A DNA stretch of 64,000 bases, from positions 1-64,000 of the forward strand of contig CAYMLG010000024.1 in assembly GCA_964391195.1 (NCBI GenBank), written 5' to 3'. This document shows, one piece after another, positions 52,686-61,468 of the stretch. A model generated the notes under the pieces. The model was given only the letters and a program-made list of their open reading frames with translations, ran no database searches and was not told the DNA's origin. Each line of letters begins with the position of its first letter. The first letter of the stretch is position 1. The DNA is from JAAYXE01 sp964391195 (GTDB lineage: Bacteria; Chloroflexota; Anaerolineae; Anaerolineales; UBA4823). The translations under genes were made by a program, and so were the position numbers.

Positions 52686-53945
52686 TTGGGGAACGATAGA
52701 CAACAATTGCTGAGCGTTACCGAGGCCCAGGGGAGGCTGGTCAGCCATTTTGCCGCGTTGGCGGCGGAAGAATTGTCGCTGGAGAGAGCAGCCGGGCGGG
52801 TGCTGGCTCAGGAAGTCCGTTCTGCGCTAAATATCCCCCCCTTTCCGAATTCGAGCATGGACGGCTTTGCCGTGATCGCCTCCGATCTGAGTGAAGCGGC
52901 TCCCGGCCACCCGGTGGTACTGCGGGTGGTGGACGATATCCCGGCCGGGCAGACAAGCCGCGTCCGGGTGACGCCCGGGCAGGCAGCCCGCATTATGACC
53001 GGGGCGCCGATGCCCGCGGGCGCGGATGCAGTGGTCCCGGTAGAGGATACCGATTTCAACTACCGCCTCCCCGGTGTGCAGGCCCCGGAGGTGGTGCGTA
53101 TATTCCGCCAGGTGGAACCGGGTGATTACGTCCGCCCGGAAGCGCAGGATGTGCACCAGGGAGAAGTAGTGATGCGCCGGGGGGTGGTGCTGACTCCGCC
53201 GGCCCTGGGATTCCTGGCCATGCTCGGCGTCGAACGCGTATCCGTCCACCGCCGGCCGAAGGTGGCTGTCTTTTCCAGCGGAGATGAACTGCAGCCGCTC
53301 GGCGAACCCCTGCAGCCGGGCCAGATCCACGATGCCAACACCTACACCCTGGTGGCGGCGATCGAACAGGCCGGGGCAGAAGCGCTGCACCTGGGGATCG
53401 CCCGCGATACAGCCGGGGAAGTGCAGGAGCGCCTGGACCGGGCGGTGCAGCTCGGGGCGGACCTGATCCTCTCCTCGGCCGGAGTGAGTGTGGGCGCCTT
53501 TGATTTCGTGCGCGCGGTGGTGGAAGAAGGCGGGCGGTTGGATTTCTGGCGGGTGAATATGCGCCCGGGAAAGCCCCTGGCCTTTGGTTTTTACCGGGAT
53601 GTGCCCTTCATTGGCCTGCCCGGGAACCCGGTCTCCGCTTACGTCGGCTTCGAAGTATTCGTCCGCCCGGCGCTGGCGCAGATGGCGGGCCGCACAGAGT
53701 GGCAGCGCAGCGCCCAGCGGGTGGAACTGGCCGAAGCCCTAGAATCGGACGGGCGCGAGAGCTACCTGCGGGCGATTGTGGAGCGCGATGAGGGCCGGCT
53801 GATCGCCCGTTTGACCGGACATCAGGGCTCGGGTAATTTACGGTCTTTGGTGCAGGCAAATGCCTTGATTATTGTTCCATCTGGGGTAAAATCTCTGCCA
53901 TCCGGTTCCCAGGTGGATGCCTGGTTCTTGAATGAAGATCTATAA
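52686..53945 (+). CDS. moeA: Molybdopterin molybdenumtransferase MoeA
   Basis: A 419-residue enzyme inserting molybdate into adenylylated molybdopterin. Signatures: SALNIPPFPNSSMDGFAV, RIMTGAPMPAGADAVVPVEDT, FSSGDEL, DANTYTLVAAI, LILSSAGVSVGAFDFV and PFIGLPGNPVSAYVGFEVF, plus a C-terminal beta domain. TTG 52686 is taken as start because it is preceded by TGGGGAG. It stands alone here. Its product would supply cofactor to molybdoenzymes such as the 21.3-kb module. Confidence 0.95.
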   Translation: MGNDRQQLLSVTEAQGRLVSHFAALAAEELSLERAAGRVLAQEVRSALNIPPFPNSSMDGFAVIASDLSEAAPGHPVVLRVVDDIPAGQTSRVRVTPGQAARIMTGAPMPAGADAVVPVEDTDFNYRLPGVQAPEVVRIFRQVEPGDYVRPEAQDVHQGEVVMRRGVVLTPPALGFLAMLGVERVSVHRRPKVAVFSSGDELQPLGEPLQPGQIHDANTYTLVAAIEQAGAEALHLGIARDTAGEVQERLDRAVQLGADLILSSAGVSVGAFDFVRAVVEEGGRLDFWRVNMRPGKPLAFGFYRDVPFIGLPGNPVSAYVGFEVFVRPALAQMAGRTEWQRSAQRVELAEALESDGRESYLRAIVERDEGRLIARLTGHQGSGNLRSLVQANALIIVPSGVKSLPSGSQVDAWFLNEDL

Positions 53946-54013
53946 TGGGAAGACCTGCCAGTCTACCCAACACGTGACGATTGGAATTAATATATTTTAT
54001 TGAGGAGGATTAG

Positions 54014-54244
54014 ATGCCACGGATCCGTTGCCACTATCTCGACTGTGTCTTTTTGGACGATGGATATTGCGGCGCTGCAGCGATCGAGTTAGACCCGGAC
54101 GCGGGTTGCATGACTTACTCGCAGGCCAACGAAACCGAAGTCGAAGATGAGTGGGAAGACGACGAGGAAGAATTGGAGGAGTGGGACGAGTTCGAGGAGG
54201 ACGAGGAAGACGAAGAACTCTGGTTAGAAGAAGACGAATTCTAA
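54014..54244 (+). CDS. Small Cys-containing protein with extremely acidic tail
   Basis: A 76-residue protein in two parts. Residues 1-35 hold four Cys (CHYLDC, GYC, AGC) that could bind a metal. Residues ~40-76 are almost entirely Glu/Asp with Trp and Leu (EWEDDEEELEEW...). An excellent GAGGAGG ribosome site precedes ATG 54014 and a terminator follows at 54334, so it is a genuine single-gene unit. It may resemble other short CX4-5C proteins of Chloroflexota; function unknown. The acidic tail could be a nucleic-acid mimic, an RNA-polymerase-like delta-type tail or a metal buffer. Confidence 0.8.
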   Translation: MPRIRCHYLDCVFLDDGYCGAAAIELDPDAGCMTYSQANETEVEDEWEDDEEELEEWDEFEEDEEDEELWLEEDEF

Positions 54245-54333
54245 ACTTCTCCCTGAACCGAAGTTTATCGGTACACCACCCGGCGCGTGCTGCCGATGAG
54301 CGGCATGTGTAACTGCGGAGTATGGATTCTTGG

Positions 54334-54378
54334 CCGGCGGCGTTCGCCTTTCACGTGAGGCGGACGCCGCCGGTTTTT
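54334..54378 (+). terminator. Intrinsic terminator after the acidic miniprotein
   Basis: ccggcggcgttcgcct pairs with aggcggacgccgccgg (one G-T) around ttcacgtg, then TTTTT. Confidence 0.85.
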
Positions 54379-54400
54379 CATGCAAGCCGCCAGGGCCGGC

Positions 54401-55555
54401 TCACATGGAGAGGGCCTGCTCGACAGCGGTGGCGGTGGTCGGATAGACCGGGACCTGGATGCCCTTGAGGGCGGCGACCTTTTCCGGATGCTGGGCGATG
54501 CCCCAGGCGACCATCTCCACTTCGCAGTCCTCGGCTTGCAGCAGCTCCACCGCCCGGCGGACTGCCTCGATGCCGCCGGCCGAATCCTCGAAAACATGCA
54601 CCGTCAGCGAGTTCAGCCCGGTGGTGATGCCCGGCTGCGGGTCCCCGGCATAAAAGCGGGCTGCCATATACAGGGATTGTTCTTCCCGGCGGGTGAGAGC
54701 GGCGAAGATGGCAGCCAGGGCCTGAACCGGTGAGGGCTTGAGGAACAGCTCGGCATCCACGCCGGTTTGTTCGGCCAGGTAGCGGATCCGCCCGTAACCG
54801 ATAAGGGGGATGTGTCCCAGGCCGGCCAGCTCGAGGGCCATCTCCGCTTCCGGGGCGTAGCCGATCAGCGGGCCGGGTATCTCGCGGGGAGGCAGGGAAG
54901 GGCGCTGGGTGTATGCGGCCACCGACAGGCGCCCGGAAGCAGCCCGGTGGGTGATCTGTTTGACCAGCGCCGCGGGCAGCCGGGGGATATCCTTCTCCTT
55001 GAGCATACTGGGCACATTGATCTCGGCCGGCTGGGCGTAAGTGAGCTGGAACGCATGGCTGCCCAGGCTGAAATGTTGAAAAATGCAGGTCGAGCGCGAT
55101 TTATCCACATGGCGGCTGTGGGCCAGCAGCGAGGGCCAGAGCGGGGAGAGGGCGAGATGGGGGAACAACTCTGGGTGGCGAAGCGCAGTATCCGCCGGGT
55201 ATTCACCAGGGCGCAGATAAGCGGCCAGGCTGCGGACCGTGCGGTAGTAATCGATCTCCGGCGGCACCCGGGCGGGAACGAACCCGGACAGCGAGCCGAT
55301 CTCCGGGGGAGGAAGCTGGTCGGGGTTTTCGCCGAGCAGAGCATCCAGCAGGATGGCCAGGCTGATGGGCACCATGTCCCATTCGCTGGTGATCCGCTGG
55401 GCCTCGAAATAACTGTACAGGTCTGGCCTGGGGAGCAGAGTCTCCGGCAGATTGAGCGGGCGGATGAAGTGGTGGATGGAGGCCATGAACGCGGCCTGAT
55501 AGCCGCGCGGCTCCACCAGGACACCATCGATATCGAACAGGAAGATTGTGTCCAT
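54401..55555 (-). CDS. HAD-family hydrolase
   Basis: A 384-residue protein of the haloacid dehalogenase superfamily. Motif I FLFDIDGVLVEP (Asp8/Asp10) is at the N-terminus. A large helical cap follows (~20-250). Lys in LFLKPSPVQALAA is motif III, and AGDPQPG / VFEDSAGGIEAVRRA near the C-terminus resembles motif IV. It is longer than most phosphatases of the class because of the cap. No substrate is predictable. It converges on the acidic miniprotein gene. Confidence 0.85.
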   Translation of the reverse strand: MDTIFLFDIDGVLVEPRGYQAAFMASIHHFIRPLNLPETLLPRPDLYSYFEAQRITSEWDMVPISLAILLDALLGENPDQLPPPEIGSLSGFVPARVPPEIDYYRTVRSLAAYLRPGEYPADTALRHPELFPHLALSPLWPSLLAHSRHVDKSRSTCIFQHFSLGSHAFQLTYAQPAEINVPSMLKEKDIPRLPAALVKQITHRAASGRLSVAAYTQRPSLPPREIPGPLIGYAPEAEMALELAGLGHIPLIGYGRIRYLAEQTGVDAELFLKPSPVQALAAIFAALTRREEQSLYMAARFYAGDPQPGITTGLNSLTVHVFEDSAGGIEAVRRAVELLQAEDCEVEMVAWGIAQHPEKVAALKGIQVPVYPTTATAVEQALSM

Positions 55556-55620
55556 AACTGGCCCGATTATATCGCTTTAGCTACCTACTCCGGAGTGCCT
55601 GGCATGGCTAATTAAAGATT

Positions 55621-55676
55621 AAATGTAGTGTGTATTTTTGCGGGCTGTGCAGCCCGCAAAAATACACACTACATTT
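55621..55676. repeat. 56-bp perfect palindrome (26-bp arms)
   Basis: aaatgtagtgtgtatttttgcgggct and its exact complement surround gtgc. The core gcgggct-gtgc-agcccgc equals that of 29346-29379. It lies between the 3' end of the C39-like gene and the HAD gene promoter region; it could act as a terminator for the former, but more likely belongs to a dispersed repeat family. Confidence 0.85.
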
Positions 55677-55744
55677 ATCTCTCGAAGGCTGGCTGACGTT
55701 TCACGAAAGCCATGGAGCACTTGGGAGACTGATATAGGCAAACG

Positions 55745-57307
55745 TTAGCCATAGGGGATGGCGGTGATGGCCATGTTGCCCAGGGCCGACCAGGACTGCA
55801 AGAACTGGGCTACGCTCATCTCTTTCTCAACCCCGCCGTCCAGCACGGTGACCCGATTCGGGGTGTAGCCGATGAGCATCACCACGTGCTGGTAGGGGGC
55901 AACGATGCTGATGTGACCATCGGATGAGCGGTAGTAATGCGGGTTGCCGTTGTAGGAGCCCGGGCCGATGGTCCAGACGAAGACCGGGCGACCGGCAGCC
56001 ACTTCGGCGCGGGCTTCATCCCAAGTCATGCGGGTTTTGGCGTAGGCCGGCACACCGTAGCTGCGCAGCAGGGCGGCGACCGGCTCGGCGTGGATGCCAT
56101 ACGGGTTCGGCGGGATCTGTCCCCAACGCCCGGTCACCGGGCCGACGAATCCGGCGTCTGGGTTTTCGGAGAGGGGCAGGTTGTCGAAGAAGTCCTTTTC
56201 GCCGATGTGCACGCCAAAGAAAGCCGCGTAATCGACCGCCACCCTGGACTCGCAGTCCAGCGGGAGGCTCTGCGGTTTGCCGTAGATTCTCTCGATACGA
56301 GCTCGTTCGGGCAGGGCGGGCAGCGTGGGCCTGGGGTTTTCGGGGAAATACTTGCCCACGGTGAGGCCCAGGCACCAACTGTTGACCACTCCCGTGGTCC
56401 ACGCGTCGTGGTCGGCCACCCGGAGCTGCCATTCCCCGGCCGCGGCGGCGGCGTCGAAGGTGGAAAGCGGTTGGTCGGGGCGGTACATCCCCGAGATGGC
56501 GGGCACAATTCTCCCACCGGGATCTGTCCCGTTGTGGCACTGGCCGCTGGCCGGGAGGACCATTTCGTCGTCCAGGATCGCTCGCACGTTATCGGTCGCG
56601 CAGCCGTCCTCGGCCGCACCGAGCCCGGGCCGGTTGAAGAGCGATACCGACCGCCCCAGGTCTGGGCGGGTGAGGCTGGCCGACAGGTCGCCGGTCCAGG
56701 CGTGGGAAATATTGATAAAGACGTCCACGTCCAGCACCTGGCGATCATCGAACACCCGGATGGCATCGAGCACGCCGTTCGGGTTGTTATCGGGGATGGC
56801 TGCGCCCGGGCTGCTGCAGATGAGCAAGAATTCCGGGGGCGGGGGCGGAGGGATCTTGGCCACCAGGGGCATATACAGCACCATCGAGGTGTCCACCGGT
56901 CCCGAGTCAGAGATGGGAGGCGTGACCGTCACCGTGGGGGTCACGGTGATGACCGGGGTAACTGTCACCGTGGGTGTCGCAGTAATGACTGGGGTGACCG
57001 TGATCGTGGAGGTGATGGTGGGTGTTGGGGTGATGGTAGCTGCCACCGCTGGTACGCCCGTCACCGCAGGTACGCCCGTCACCGCAGGTACGCCCGTCAC
57101 CGCAGGTACGGCCGTCACCGCAGGTACGGCCGTCACCAGGGCTGTTGTCTGCAACTGGGAGGCGGGTACGGGGGTCTGTTCCTGGAGCTGCTGCCCGGCG
57201 GCGGGCAGTCTGGCAGCAAAGCTCGCGTGTGGGGGGATAACGGCCAGCAGCCCGAAGATTACCAACAAAGCCGCCGTGCATAGTGTAAGCAGTGATTTTG
57301 AGTTCAT
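55745..57307 (-). CDS. Secreted P-domain and C39-like peptidase protein
   Basis: A 520-residue exported protein. The signal peptide is MNSKSLLTLCTAALLVIFGLL in two halves, with cleavage near FAA. The linker has five VPAVTG-type hexapeptides, then a Thr/Pro/Val stalk (TVTVTP repeats, ~85-135). A proprotein-convertase P-like beta domain (AAIPDNNPNGVLDAIRVF...HAWTGDL...AGEWQLRVADHDAW) spans ~155-320. A C39_2-like papain-fold domain (~345-520) has Cys352 in LDCESRV, His474 in YQHVVML and Asp490 in VTVLDGG as a plausible triad. Start 57307 is chosen since AGGGAGAG lies at the right distance. Probably a surface peptidase; the P-domain is usually paired with serine proteases, so this combination is less common. 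Confidence 0.88.
   Translation of the reverse strand: MNSKSLLTLCTAALLVIFGLLAVIPPHASFAARLPAAGQQLQEQTPVPASQLQTTALVTAVPAVTAVPAVTGVPAVTGVPAVTGVPAVAATITPTPTITSTITVTPVITATPTVTVTPVITVTPTVTVTPPISDSGPVDTSMVLYMPLVAKIPPPPPPEFLLICSSPGAAIPDNNPNGVLDAIRVFDDRQVLDVDVFINISHAWTGDLSASLTRPDLGRSVSLFNRPGLGAAEDGCATDNVRAILDDEMVLPASGQCHNGTDPGGRIVPAISGMYRPDQPLSTFDAAAAAGEWQLRVADHDAWTTGVVNSWCLGLTVGKYFPENPRPTLPALPERARIERIYGKPQSLPLDCESRVAVDYAAFFGVHIGEKDFFDNLPLSENPDAGFVGPVTGRWGQIPPNPYGIHAEPVAALLRSYGVPAYAKTRMTWDEARAEVAAGRPVFVWTIGPGSYNGNPHYYRSSDGHISIVAPYQHVVMLIGYTPNRVTVLDGGVEKEMSVAQFLQSWSALGNMAITAIPYG
57051..57140 (-). repeat. Five tandem 18-bp coding repeats
   Basis: Copies of ggtacgcccgtcaccgca (57051, 57069, 57087, 57105, 57123) encode the VPAVTG hexapeptides of the secreted peptidase. 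They are nearly identical at DNA level, so the copy number is likely to vary between strains. Confidence 0.95.
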
Positions 57308-57557
57308 CGATATCATCTCTCCCTTTGCTACCTTGATCGACGGTGGGACCCACCCTCAGGCGTTCATCCTGTTATTGCTACCGGCCGGTTCCCGAGGCGA
57401 GCAGCCAGAGAACTGGCCGGCTAGTAATAGATGACGGAATCGAGGCCGGAGCAGTTCCAAATTGATGATCAATTAACGGTACAATTATTGCAACCCGCTG
57501 CGTTGAGCGTTTTGCGTACATTCAGATCCTGACCCAGTTTGGCACCGGAGGAATTAT

Positions 57558-58292
57558 ATGCTGCGGCGATGTCTGTTCGGTCTATTCCTGGCGATTCTAC
57601 TCGGATCTTGCAACCTGCCCGACGTTGGAGGCCCGCTCCAGCTTTCCGCCGCGGCGCCCACCCAGGAAGCGCAGGCGCAAGCGACCGAGGCGACGGTCAC
57701 CCCGATCCAACTGGAGCTGACCCAACCGGCCACCGAGTTGATCGCCACTCCGGAAACGGTCGAGGCGGAGCCCGAGACGGAAGAACTGGCCGGTACAGAA
57801 ACCCCGGCAGGGGCCGCCGCGCCCAATGAGACGGGCCCGGCAGTTGGCGCAGCCGTGGAAGCGGAGAGCGCAACCACCCGCTACGCTCCCCAGTCCGGAA
57901 CGCCGGTGATGACGACCAATATCGCCCGCCCGGAAGCGGGCTGCAACTGGACCGGCGTGGCCGGACAGGTCTTCGGGCCGGATGGCAGGCCGGTGGGAGG
58001 ACTGGTGGTGGAGATTTCCGGCCGCCTGGGCGGGGAGGAAGTCCTGTTCCTCGGCCTGACCGGAGTTGCTCCCACGTTGGGACCCGGCGGATATGCCATC
58101 ACCCTGGCGGAAGAGGCGATTCCGTCTCAGGGCACCTTGGTCGCTCAGGTCAAGGACCTGGACGGGACGGTCCTATCGGCAGAGATCCCGTTCAACACCT
58201 CGGACTCCTGCGACGCCAACCTGACGCTGATTAACTTCGTGCCCGCCGGGCCGCTCTTCGAATACTATTTCCCATTCATCGGCGAGGATTAG
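57558..58292 (+). CDS. Putative lipoprotein with C-terminal Ig-like domain
   Basis: A 244-residue protein with a lipoprotein signal (LFLAILLGSC, lipid Cys ~18). It has a Thr/Glu/Ala-rich linker (~30-115) and a beta domain (~130-244) containing GVAGQVFGPDGRPVGGLVVEISG, similar to carboxypeptidase-regulatory-like repeats. Two Cys (GCNW; SCDANL) may form a disulfide. ATG 57558 follows GGAGG. It is divergent from the C39-like protein; both are envelope proteins. Function unknown. Confidence 0.82.
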   Translation: MLRRCLFGLFLAILLGSCNLPDVGGPLQLSAAAPTQEAQAQATEATVTPIQLELTQPATELIATPETVEAEPETEELAGTETPAGAAAPNETGPAVGAAVEAESATTRYAPQSGTPVMTTNIARPEAGCNWTGVAGQVFGPDGRPVGGLVVEISGRLGGEEVLFLGLTGVAPTLGPGGYAITLAEEAIPSQGTLVAQVKDLDGTVLSAEIPFNTSDSCDANLTLINFVPAGPLFEYYFPFIGED

Positions 58293-58331
58293 TTCCCAGG
58301 CCGGCCGCAAGCCGGCCCGCCGCCATTCGCT

Positions 58332-58895
58332 ATGTCATGGATTGATCACTTCGGACTCATCGCGCCTGTATACGAACGCCTCATCCGAGGCGGCGCTTCA
58401 GAGCGGCTGCAAGCGCTGCTGGAGATGCCGCCCGGCGGCAGGCTGTTGGATGCCGGCGGGGGTACGGGACGAGTCTCGGCCGGCTTTGCCAGTGACAGCA
58501 GCCAGGTAGTGATCGCCGACTCATCGGTAAAGATGCTGCTCCAGGCTCGAAGGAAAAACGATCTCCAGCCCGCGGCCGCCCACAGCGAACGGCTGCCTTT
58601 CCCCGATGAATGTTTCGACCGGATCATGATGGTGGACGCCCTGCACCATGTGAGCAGCCAACGCGAGACCGCCGCCGAACTGTGGCGGGTGCTGCGACCC
58701 GGGGGGAGAATTGTGATCCAGGAGCCGGATGTGCGCCATTGGGGAGTGAAGATGGTCGCCCTGGCGGAAAAGCTGGCCCTGATGCGCAGCCACTTCCTCG
58801 AACCCGTTAAAATCGCCGCCCTGTTCCCCTGGACGCGCTTTCCGGTGCGCATCGTGGTTGAGAGCTACAACGCATATATCGTGGTCCAGAAGTAG
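58332..58895 (+). CDS. Class I SAM-dependent methyltransferase
   Basis: A 187-residue methyltransferase (Methyltransf_11/UbiE-like). Motif I is LLDAGGGTGRVS, the acidic residue after strand 2 is VIADSS, MVDALHHVSS is motif post-I/II, and LRPGGRIVIQEPD is motif III. It is shorter than UbiE. The substrate is unknown; small lipophilic or quinone-type acceptors are possible. A GC hairpin (58299-58317) lies just before the start. It converges on hypE with 24 bp between stops. Confidence 0.9.
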   Translation: MSWIDHFGLIAPVYERLIRGGASERLQALLEMPPGGRLLDAGGGTGRVSAGFASDSSQVVIADSSVKMLLQARRKNDLQPAAAHSERLPFPDECFDRIMMVDALHHVSSQRETAAELWRVLRPGGRIVIQEPDVRHWGVKMVALAEKLALMRSHFLEPVKIAALFPWTRFPVRIVVESYNAYIVVQK

Positions 58896-58919
58896 ACGAA
58901 GGTTTCCCTCCGAGTTCCA

Positions 58920-59984
58920 TCAACAGATACGCGGCAGCATTTCACCGGCCAGCACATCGACCACGCGGGTGCTGCCCAGGGTGGTGCGCATCAGCACCCG
59001 GCCGGGTGGGGACTCGCGCACCTCGCCGATGACCACCGCTTCCTCTCCATAGGGAGCGCGGCGCATGGCCTGCAAAATTCGATCTGCGTGGCCGGCGGCG
59101 GCGATCACGATCAGCTTGCCTTCATTCGCCACATACAACGGATCGAAGCCCAGCATCTCGCAGGCGGCGAGGACGGGCGGACGGACCGGGATGCAGGCTT
59201 CGTCCAGGACGATACCCACCCCAGACTGGCGGGCGATCTCGTTCAGGCTGGTCGCCAGGCCGCCGCGGGTCGGGTCGCGCAGCACGTGCACCCGGTCGCT
59301 GGCGTCCAGGACAGCCATCACCAGGTGGTTGAGGGGGGCGGTATCGCTGCAAATGCCCGATTCAAAGCCCAACTCTCCCCGAGCTTCGAGCACGGCGATC
59401 CCGTGATCGCCGATCGGGCCGGAGAGGATGACCGCGTCCCCCGGGCGGGCGTGCGCGCCGCCGACGATCAGCCCCGGCAGCACCACCCCGACCCCGGTGG
59501 TGGTGATGTACAGCCCGTCTGCTTTCCCCCTCTGCACCACTTTGGTATCACCCGCCACGACGTGCACGCCGGCCTCCTGGGCCGCGGCCTGCATCGAGTC
59601 CACCACCCGCTCCAGCAGGCTCATCTCGAGCCCTTCTTCCAGGATGAAGCCGGCGGTCAGGTAAAGCGGGCGGGCGCCCAACATGGAGACGTCGTTGACC
59701 GTGCCGCATACCGCAAGGCGGCCGATGTCGCCGCCGTTGAAGAACAGGGGCCAGACCACATGGGAATCGGTGCTGATGGCCAACTGGGCGCACTGGTTGG
59801 GGCTGACCACCGCGGCGTCATCCCCGGCGCGCAAGGGAGGGTTGTCGAAGGCGCGCAGGAAGGTGCGGGTGATCAGGTCGTGCGACAGCTTGCCGCCGCT
59901 GCCGTGGCCCATCACGATATGCTGGTTGTGGGGAAGCGGGACCGGACAGACCGGGCCCTCGAAGTTGGTGGGGTTCTCACTCAT
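58920..59984 (-). CDS. hypE: Hydrogenase maturation factor HypE
   Basis: A 354-residue carbamoyl dehydratase of the AIR-synthase (PurM-like) fold, generating the cyanide ligand of the [NiFe] site. Signatures: MGHGSGGKLSHDLI, AGDDAAVV, VAGDTKVVQRGKADG, DPTRGGLATSLNEIA, and the essential C-terminal PRIC with Cys as the last residue. Last gene of the hyp operon, 25 bp after hypD. Confidence 0.97.
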   Translation of the reverse strand: MSENPTNFEGPVCPVPLPHNQHIVMGHGSGGKLSHDLITRTFLRAFDNPPLRAGDDAAVVSPNQCAQLAISTDSHVVWPLFFNGGDIGRLAVCGTVNDVSMLGARPLYLTAGFILEEGLEMSLLERVVDSMQAAAQEAGVHVVAGDTKVVQRGKADGLYITTTGVGVVLPGLIVGGAHARPGDAVILSGPIGDHGIAVLEARGELGFESGICSDTAPLNHLVMAVLDASDRVHVLRDPTRGGLATSLNEIARQSGVGIVLDEACIPVRPPVLAACEMLGFDPLYVANEGKLIVIAAAGHADRILQAMRRAPYGEEAVVIGEVRESPPGRVLMRTTLGSTRVVDVLAGEMLPRIC

Positions 59985-60009
59985 ACGTACTCTCTATAAT
60001 TTAATGCCC

Positions 60010-61107
60010 TCAAGCCGGGATGCGGCCTACGGCGTAGCGGTAGTAGGCCGCGCAGGCCCCTTCAGAGGAAACCATCGTCGCTCCCAGCGGATTCTCCGGC
60101 GTGCACTGGCGTCCAAACGCCGGGCACTGGTGGGGCTTCTTCAACCCCTGCAGGATCTGCCCGGCGAGGCACAGGGGCGATTCTTCCGCCTGGATGAGGC
60201 CGGTATCGAAGCGCTGTTCGGCGTCGAAAGCGGCGAACTCCGGCCGCAAACGCCAGCCGCTGTCTGGGATCAGGCCGATGCCGCGCCATTTGCGGTCGCA
60301 GCCGGTGAACACTTTCCGGATGACCGCCTGGGCGTGCCGGTTGCCCTCATAGGTGACCAGGCGGGAATAGGCGTTCTCCACCTTCACCTCTCCGGTTTCC
60401 AGCAGGCGGACGGTTTGCAGTATCCCGCGCAGAATATCGACCGGTTCGAAGCCGGTGACCACAACCGGCACGCGGAACTGCTCGGCAATGGGCGGGTATT
60501 CCCAATAGCCCATCACGGTGGAGACGTGCCCGGCGGCCAGGAAGCCCTGGACGCGGTTGTCGGGGGAGCTGAGCACGAGGCGCATCGCCGGGGGCACCCG
60601 CACCTGGGAGACCAGGATGCTGAAGTTGTCTATCCCGAGCGCCTGGGCCTGCAGCACGCTCATGGCGTTGGCCGGGGCGGTGGTCTCGAAACCGATGGCG
60701 AAGAAAACGACCTGGCGGTGGGGGTTCTCCCGGGCGATTTTGATCGCATCCAGGGGGGAGTAGACCACGCGCACATCGCCGCCCGTGGCCCGCACCGAGA
60801 ACAGGTCCCGGCCTGTGCCAGGGACGCGCAGCATGTCGCCGTAAGAAGTGAAGATTACGTCCGGGCGGGAGGCGATAGCCAGGGCTTTATCCACCAGTTC
60901 CAGAGGGGTGACGCACACCGGGCAGCCCGGACCGTGGACGAGCTCGACCTCCGGCGGGAGGAGCTGGTCCAGGCCATAGCGCATGATGGCGTGGGTCTGC
61001 CCGCCGCAGATCTCCATGATCACCCAGGGGCGGGTGACCGTGCTGCGGATTTCATCCGCCAGGCGGCGGACGAGGGCGGCATCGCGGTACTCGTCCAGGT
61101 GTTTCAC
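60010..61107 (-). CDS. hypD: Hydrogenase maturation factor HypD
   Basis: A 365-residue [4Fe-4S] scaffold for Fe(CN)2CO assembly. Signatures: MEICGGQTHAIMRYG, HGPGCPVCVTP, FFAIGFETTAPANA, VVTGFEPVDIL and C-terminal Cys positions (KCTGCDRKW-like GCDRKWRGIG, SPLCLAGQILQG). The GTG start at 61107 is inferred: GGGGAG precedes it and it overlaps hypC by 4 bp (GTGA). The longer frame to 61317 would overlap hypC and is not supported. Confidence 0.96.
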   Translation of the reverse strand: MKHLDEYRDAALVRRLADEIRSTVTRPWVIMEICGGQTHAIMRYGLDQLLPPEVELVHGPGCPVCVTPLELVDKALAIASRPDVIFTSYGDMLRVPGTGRDLFSVRATGGDVRVVYSPLDAIKIARENPHRQVVFFAIGFETTAPANAMSVLQAQALGIDNFSILVSQVRVPPAMRLVLSSPDNRVQGFLAAGHVSTVMGYWEYPPIAEQFRVPVVVTGFEPVDILRGILQTVRLLETGEVKVENAYSRLVTYEGNRHAQAVIRKVFTGCDRKWRGIGLIPDSGWRLRPEFAAFDAEQRFDTGLIQAEESPLCLAGQILQGLKKPHQCPAFGRQCTPENPLGATMVSSEGACAAYYRYAVGRIPA

Positions 61108-61412
61108 CGGCTGCTCCCCTCCGGCCCTGAACCGGCTCCCGGCCCCTGAGGGGCGGGCGGGCCGCTCTCCGCCTCCAGGGCGGCGCCGAGGGCGTCCATT
61201 TCGTTCAGCAAGGCCAGGGTCTCGGCGGCTTCCTGCTCGCTGATCAGGTTGAGGGCGAAGCCCACGTGGATCAGGGTGTAGTCCCCGACTTTGGCTTCGG
61301 GCACGTAAGCCAGGCAAGCCTCGCGGGTGACACCGCCGAAGTCGATCTTACCCATCAGCAGGCCGCCATTTTCGTAGATCTCGATAATTTTTCCGGGCAC
61401 TCCGAGGCACAT
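61104..61412 (-). CDS. hypC: Hydrogenase maturation chaperone HypC
   Basis: A 102-residue HypC/HupF chaperone carrying the Fe(CN)2CO unit to the hydrogenase large subunit. MCLGVPGKI at the start includes the essential Cys2. EACLAYVPEAKVGDYTLIHVGFAL is the conserved core, split around residues 32-55. The tail from ~75 is Gly/Pro-rich and longer than usual. ATG 61412 follows GGAGG. Overlaps hypD. Confidence 0.96.
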   Translation of the reverse strand: MCLGVPGKIIEIYENGGLLMGKIDFGGVTREACLAYVPEAKVGDYTLIHVGFALNLISEQEAAETLALLNEMDALGAALEAESGPPAPQGPGAGSGPEGSSR

Positions 61413-61468
61413 ATTGTCCTCCGTATGGTGAGTATTGATAAAAGATATGCGGTTGAGTCTCGGTAGGC

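Noticed and set aside
58299..58317. Terminator after the lipoprotein gene
   Set aside because: A GC hairpin (ggccggc-cgcaa-gccggcc) exists but has no T run and abuts the next start; left undecided.
60010..61317. 435-residue version of hypD starting at 61317
   Set aside because: The N-terminal part is the antisense-frame complement of hypC coding; GTG 61107 has a ribosome site and the usual 4-bp overlap.
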